Assembly: GCA_026008535.1 (NCBI GenBank) | Contig: BRKX01000001.1 | Location: 39,510,317-39,574,316, forward strand | Source of the DNA: Perilla frutescens | Taxonomy: Eukaryota > Streptophyta > Magnoliopsida > Lamiales > Lamiaceae | Reading direction: 5' to 3' | DNA length: 64,000 nt | Shown: piece after piece, positions 59,656 through 64,000 of the stretch | Numbering within the stretch: position 1 is the stretch's first letter | Layout of the letters: each line of letters starts with the position of its first letter | Translations under genes and position numbers: made by a program | Notes under the pieces: generated by a model | Database searches by the model: none | Told to the model about the DNA's origin: nothing | Seen by the model: the letters and a program-made list of their open reading frames with translations, nothing else

Positions 59656-60366
59656 GCCAAATTTTTGCCTTCCTCGAGAAGCTTCTGCAGTGCAACAATA
59701 CTGCTTCAAAAATATCGGGTTCGGTTAAAAGGCACTTTATTCGATGTCGAGGTCCAAATGACCTCAATCACGAAATTCGAAAATACCGGGAGGTTCGTTG
59801 GCTCGAGTACTATTAAACCAACTTGACTCGGGATAAAGAACGAGTCATCTTGAAGGAGAACGAGATCTTGAAGGAGAACGAGAAAAGATTATCTTTTCAA
59901 AAATAAAGTTACTATTCCACACAAGGGACAAATAAAATTCCCGAGCGTTCAATTGACCTCAGAATAAAAATACGGAAACGTCAACGGATTCCTTGAGAAT
60001 TTTCCTATAGGATAGGCTTGAAAAAATAAGGCTCGGACCAATACACGAGATTTCGCAAATTTCTAACGATCGCGCTCCTACAGAAAAACACCATTCATAA
60101 CTTCTTTAAACGCGTTTTAAATCACTGGGAACTCAAACGACTTCGGATTTAAAATCCGAAAGCACCGGCATGCTCCTTGGGTCAACGCCTTTCAAACATG
60201 GCAAAAATCGGCTATAACTGAGCTGGAATCAAAATTCTCGAAAGGACGATTTCACGAAAAATAACTCCTAAAATCGCAATTTAGGGCCAAAACATCTTTA
60301 ACTAGGCTCTAATTAATTCCTTTAATTTTCTAAATGAACTCTGAAAAGCTGGGATGTTACAACAGC

Positions 60367-60960
60367 GGAATGTCTTGTATGTTCACAAACTGACTTTTGG
60401 CTACCACTAGCTAGCTGGAAATACTCAATGTATTGAACAATCTTAGTTGTGGCTCGATGCACAACTATCTTCATCTTCAATTCAATCCTGTCTTCATGCT
60501 AAAGCTTTCTTCATGAAGTTCAGATCACATTCTTATATATCATTGTGTGTTGTCCAGAACAACATATGTACTTGGAAAATCAAATATTTTAGTGTTGATT
60601 AATGCCATAAAGATCAATAACAATCAAACATTATTCCAAGTGTAAAGTACATCACTTGATAAACAAGTTTAGTACAAAGCACAACACTAACATATTATTC
60701 TTGATTTTAGCAAGATCTACTAAATCCAAATTTTGACTAATAAACCATAATTGGGATGTTAGCACGACTTTAGCATAATATTTCATATATTTTAGCATAA
60801 TATTTCTATTAATTGTAACATGCGTAATATTTCATTTGGCTATAACATGATGCAATAAAAATTATTTTGGTTATAATAAACTTTAATTGGAATGTAATTA
60901 ATCATCCTTAATTTGGATTAATAAAATCCTAATTAAATTGTAATAAAACCCATGCTTGCA
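60367..60960. other. Unassigned DNA flanking the 3.2-kb solo LTR
   Basis: Together with 57127-57186 this looks like one interrupted sequence. No gene or element was recognised. Confidence 0.4.
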
Positions 60961-60969
60961 GAACTAGCT

Positions 60970-61424
60970 AGGTACTGGTCGGGCGGTCGGGGGCGCCTAG
61001 CGCCTAGGCGTTCTTTTTTTATAATATTATTTTTTTATAGATAATTATATTATAAAAACTACATTATTAAATAAGTTGAAGCTTGGTGCAGTGGTTAAAT
61101 GCTATTCCTGTTATTTTCTAGGTCTTGAGTTCGATTCTTCATACATTAGTTGTTCATAATTATTTTTTATATTGTAAAAAAAATGAAGAATAAAAAAAAC
61201 TAATCTAAAAAGTTCGGGTATCGAACCAGCGACCTCACAGACATGAAAGATAGCACAGCCGCACGCTACCATTTGCGTTAAGGCAGTCTTTTATCAAAAT
61301 ATATATGAAACTAATTATACTTAACCGTATAATGTACCTAGTATGCCTTTTCACCATGGTCACCCACCTCCGAGCGTCTAAGCGCCGCCTAGACGGGCGC
61401 CTAAGGCGCGTTTTACAACAATGA
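60970..61424. mobile_element. Fold-back element with converging tRNA-like sequences
   Basis: The arms are GC-rich with GCGCCTAGCGCCTAGGCG at the left and GCGCCGCCTAGACGGGCGCC at the right. The right end is TTTTACAACA, like GTTGTAAAA at 13113. Inside, a plus-strand tRNA-like stretch (61078-61142) has A-box-like TGGTGCAGTGGT and B-box-like GAGTTCGATTC. A minus-strand stretch (about 61290-61217) has GCAAATGGTAGCG and GGTTCGATACC. Either could be a SINE remnant; neither looks like a functional tRNA gene. Confidence 0.5.
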
Positions 61425-61439
61425 TAAAACCTATTTGGA

Positions 61440-63180
61440 GAATATATTGTAGTCATATATAGTCTTAATATAATTTCACAAAAATAATGTGCTGAAATGA
61501 GTGTAACATCATCCTAAAAGTGTATAAGATATGATGCTCAAATGAATACAACATCAAGCTAAAAAAAATCAATCCTTACAATTCCAGAAAATAAATGACT
61601 CCCTTACTATCATGGTATATGATATTTTAACTTGCGATATAACTCATATCATCACATTCAATTAGTGTTTATTTCATCCAATTAGGATTTTATTACAACA
61701 ATTATTGAATTATCGTATATAATACTCAATTGGGATGTGACTTATAAAGCTTAATTGGGGTGGAATAAACCCTAATTGGATAAAATAAACACTAATTGAA
61801 TGGAATAAACCCTAACTTAAATAAAATAAACCCTAAAAAATTAATGTTTTGTATTTTATCCATATTTCTTCGGATAAACAGATGTATTCGAGATCTTAAA
61901 TGAAAGAACATGAAAAACTTTTATTTTGATATATTATATTCATTTCATTTTAGCAATGACAAAAATACATGAGAATAACATGTAAATTTATTCGTAATAT
62001 TAATTATATGTGTTGTTCGTTCATTTTAGCATTGTGATGCGTGCATATTATCATTATATTGCTTTCATTTTAGAATGATGAAATTCTACGAGAATAAGAA
62101 AACACATAAATCATAAAATAAACCCTGATTGGGATATAATGAATCCTAACTAGAATAAAATAAGCCCTAAAAATGAATATTTTATATTTTTCATTCATAC
62201 TTCTTTGGATAAACAAAGACATGTGAAATCTTAAATGAAATAGTATGAAAAAAGTTATAATTTGATATATATATATATATATTACATGAAAAAACATTGC
62301 GTTTATAAAGTTTTAGCATTAAACTACTCTCATATTAGCATAGCGTATAAGACATTTTAGCATGACGTTATATATCAGTATTACATTTATAAATGTGGAT
62401 GAAGTTTTGGTTGTTTAATTGAAGATTTTTAGTTTATTGTGAAATTTATCCAACATGTAACTCATACCAGCACCGTTTATCACACATATCAGAAAAATAA
62501 ATTTCAATGATATTATCAATATCAGCATAATTCATATCATTTTAGTATGACCTATGAACCATTTCAACATGATGTAGATGTCATTTTAGCATGAAGTATA
62601 ACTAATAATAGAATCATCGACGGAAAAGATGAAAAATGAATACCTAAATCAGAATTGAATACGACGTAAAAGATGAAAAACTGAAATAAGGTAAAATTTT
62701 AATTCAGCTAATTTACACAAAAAATAGCATTTAATCCAAAAAGAATAATAGTGTATGCAAACAAATCAAGAAATCCTAAAAATTCAAAGTCATGTCTAAA
62801 CCAATAACATCGATTTAGATTCTGCGCACAAAAAACTTTCTTAACCTTACATATATTTATAGGTATGACATTTCATTGTTTTAATAAATTATTAATAATT
62901 ATCATGATTTTTTCAAAGTGCTGGGAGGAAAAAAAGATAAGTAATGTACGAGAGAAATAAATGGAGAGAGAAAGGGTAAGAGAGTCATGTTTCAAAACAT
63001 AAGAATTATTAAATTACTATAATACTCTCTTTACTTAAAGTTATAAATAATTACAAGTATATGCCACCTTCCATTTCATTAAAAATATTTGACTGAATTG
63101 TGGCCATCAAGATCTAAGTCATGAAAGGATTAGATGGGTTCTTAATTCTCACATAGGAGAAGAATTAACATTTGAACCAT
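61440..63180. repeat. AT-rich region of diverged internal repeats
   Basis: CATTTTAGCATGA-type phrases occur at least eight times between 60770 and 62600, and AAACCCTAATTGG-type phrases several times. A ~110-bp block recurs about 370 bp apart (61830-61930 and 62160-62270; shared TCGGATAAACA and GATCTTAAATGAAA-like phrases). No gene is seen. Confidence 0.5.
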
Positions 63181-63189
63181 TTCCTATAG

Positions 63190-63305
63190 AGGTGGACTTG
63201 CGTGCAACAACGGTTATTTCCGCCTATTTCAGGCGGGCGCGTGGCCCCACGCGGGCGTGCCACGTGGCGCCCACGCGCGGCGCGTGAGGCCCACACGCCC
63301 GTCCT
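63190..63305. other. GC-rich palindromic block
   Basis: Dense GCGCGTGG, CCACGTGGC and GGCGCG motifs in otherwise AT-rich DNA, similar in style to the repeat blocks upstream of the LTR TATA boxes. Confidence 0.5.
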
Positions 63306-63337
63306 TTTTTTTTGCGATTTTTTAATTTTTTTTTATA

Positions 63338-63550
63338 CCTGTTTTTATTATACTTGATACCTTTTTTCTTACCACATGGTACATTTTATTGTAGTTGGAA
63401 TGATGATAGTATTAATCTCAGGTTGATACCTGTCTATATCGTACTTGATACTTTTCTGCTTACCACATGGTACGTTTTATTTTACCGAACTCGTGTTTTG
63501 CTTTCCTTTGCAATTTCTTGGAATGATGATTGTTTTAGATTAATCTCAAC
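63338..63550. repeat. Two-unit tandem repeat, ~85-130 bp
   Basis: TACTTGATAC, CTTACCACATGGTAC, TTGGAATGATGAT and ATTAATCTCA occur twice in the same order. Confidence 0.8.
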
Positions 63551-63599
63551 ACATACAATATAAAAACTGAAAAAAGAACCAGAATTTGAACTAAATAAA

Positions 63600-63790
63600 C
63601 TAGTATAAAATAACTAGCGGACCCCTTACTTTTTAATGATACAGATGATACTTTTCGAATGTTTTGTGATACTTTTTAATAGGAAGGTTGGTACTCACTT
63701 TGCACAGTTTTTTTTATGGGTTGACCCAGTCAAAGCGGTTTGACCCGTGTTGACCGGGTCAAAAGCGGGTTTGACTGACCCGTTTCATAT
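63600..63790. repeat. Second copy of the 33.3-kb repeat family
   Basis: TTTTTAATGATACAGATGATAC is inverted relative to GTATCATCTGTATCATTAAAA-like DNA near 33490, followed by dense GGTTGACC/GGTCAA motifs as at 33541-33595. Confidence 0.5.
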
Positions 63791-63830
63791 ATTGTTATTT
63801 GCATCATGATACATGCAAGTTTTTGTCTTT

Positions 63831-63832
<2 letters not shown>

Positions 63833-63863
<31 letters not shown>
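63833..63863. repeat. (TA)n microsatellite
   Basis: About 15 TA units near the window end. Confidence 0.95.
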
Positions 63864-63866
<3 letters not shown>

Positions 63867-64000
63867 GTGTATTATCTGGTCTTCAAATCATGCATGTACC
63901 TTTTTGTGTACAAAAATGAAAGTGTTGGTGGGTTATATGGTTCACGTGATTCCATAACAAATAAAATTTCACTATTGTATGCAAAATCACTATATTCCAT

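Larger units (their letters stand above)
57192..60361 (-). mobile_element. Solo LTR, 3.2 kb, probably gypsy (Tekay-like)
   Basis: The ends are TGTAACAGCCC and GGGATGTTACA, with perfect 5-bp duplications ACAGC (57187-57191 and 60362-60366). On the minus strand a TATA box is followed by a duplicated CT-rich leader, a very GC-rich stretch (59277-59450), a CCCACTGAGTA module and TTTTTCAGGTTGAG (57963-57977). No internal domain is present. Plus-strand frames across the GC-rich block (59210-59816) are incidental. Confidence 0.9.

Noticed and set aside
59210..59816. Frames of 105 and 198 residues in very GC-rich DNA
   Set aside because: They overlap in different frames across the leader of a solo LTR and a CT microsatellite; no protein family is recognisable.
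61217..61290. Possible minus-strand tRNA gene
   Set aside because: The B box is good, but the stems cannot be paired convincingly and it sits within a repeat element.
1..64000. CRISPR arrays, operons, plasmid origins or prophage
   Set aside because: The DNA is plant nuclear; the tandem repeats present are minisatellites or LTR-internal arrays without unique spacers.

Overview
The window is plant nuclear DNA, most likely from a eudicot: it is very AT-rich, full of nested LTR retrotransposons, MITEs and microsatellites, and holds an intron-bearing eukaryotic gene. I can support one recognisable cellular gene, the TFIIH subunit TFB5 (coding exons 19127-19161 and 19446-19623, + strand). A second, unrecognised small gene at 29103-29444 (- strand) is plausible. 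No prokaryotic or organellar genes were seen.

Layout. 1-2.2 kb: AT-rich repeats and a snap-back MITE. 2.2-12.8 kb: a complete but decayed Sirevirus-like Ty1/copia element on the + strand, with two 1066-bp LTRs about 3.3% apart. A 1.9-kb solo LTR sits inside its 5' LTR. Its pol stops in the middle of reverse transcriptase and is followed directly by a gene of the plant-transposon-protein type. 13-20 kb: a GC-rich MITE-like unit, then TFB5, whose proposed 5'UTR intron holds a 2.4-kb solo LTR. 21-29 kb: a Mutator-like long-TIR element, two partial gypsy-type LTRs, a minisatellite, SINEs and a CACTA-like end. 29-33.8 kb: the small orphan gene, AT-rich DNA and a Stowaway MITE.

33.8-about 54.7 kb is an old minus-strand copia element (3' LTR, RNase H and RT remnants). 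It has been broken up by solo LTRs (36277-37376 and 38518-40995), a hAT MITE (37823-38330) and a complete 9.4-kb non-autonomous LTR element (43328-52725). That last element codes for a gag remnant and two homologous copies of a plant-transposon-protein-like ORF, with no detectable protease, integrase or RT. 54.7-60.4 kb: inverted LTR pieces, another solo LTR (55063-56244), a gypsy LTR tail and a 3.2-kb solo LTR (57192-60361). 60.9-64 kb: a fold-back element with two converging tRNA-like sequences, then diverged AT-rich repeats.

The most notable observation is that two different LTR retrotransposons carry the same broad class of accessory ORF in the envelope position while lacking part or all of pol. 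Others are a phased series of palindromes before the 3' LTR of the Sirevirus-like element, and short GC-rich palindromic modules repeated upstream of the TATA boxes of three LTRs of different sequence. All homology calls were made by eye. No database search was run.
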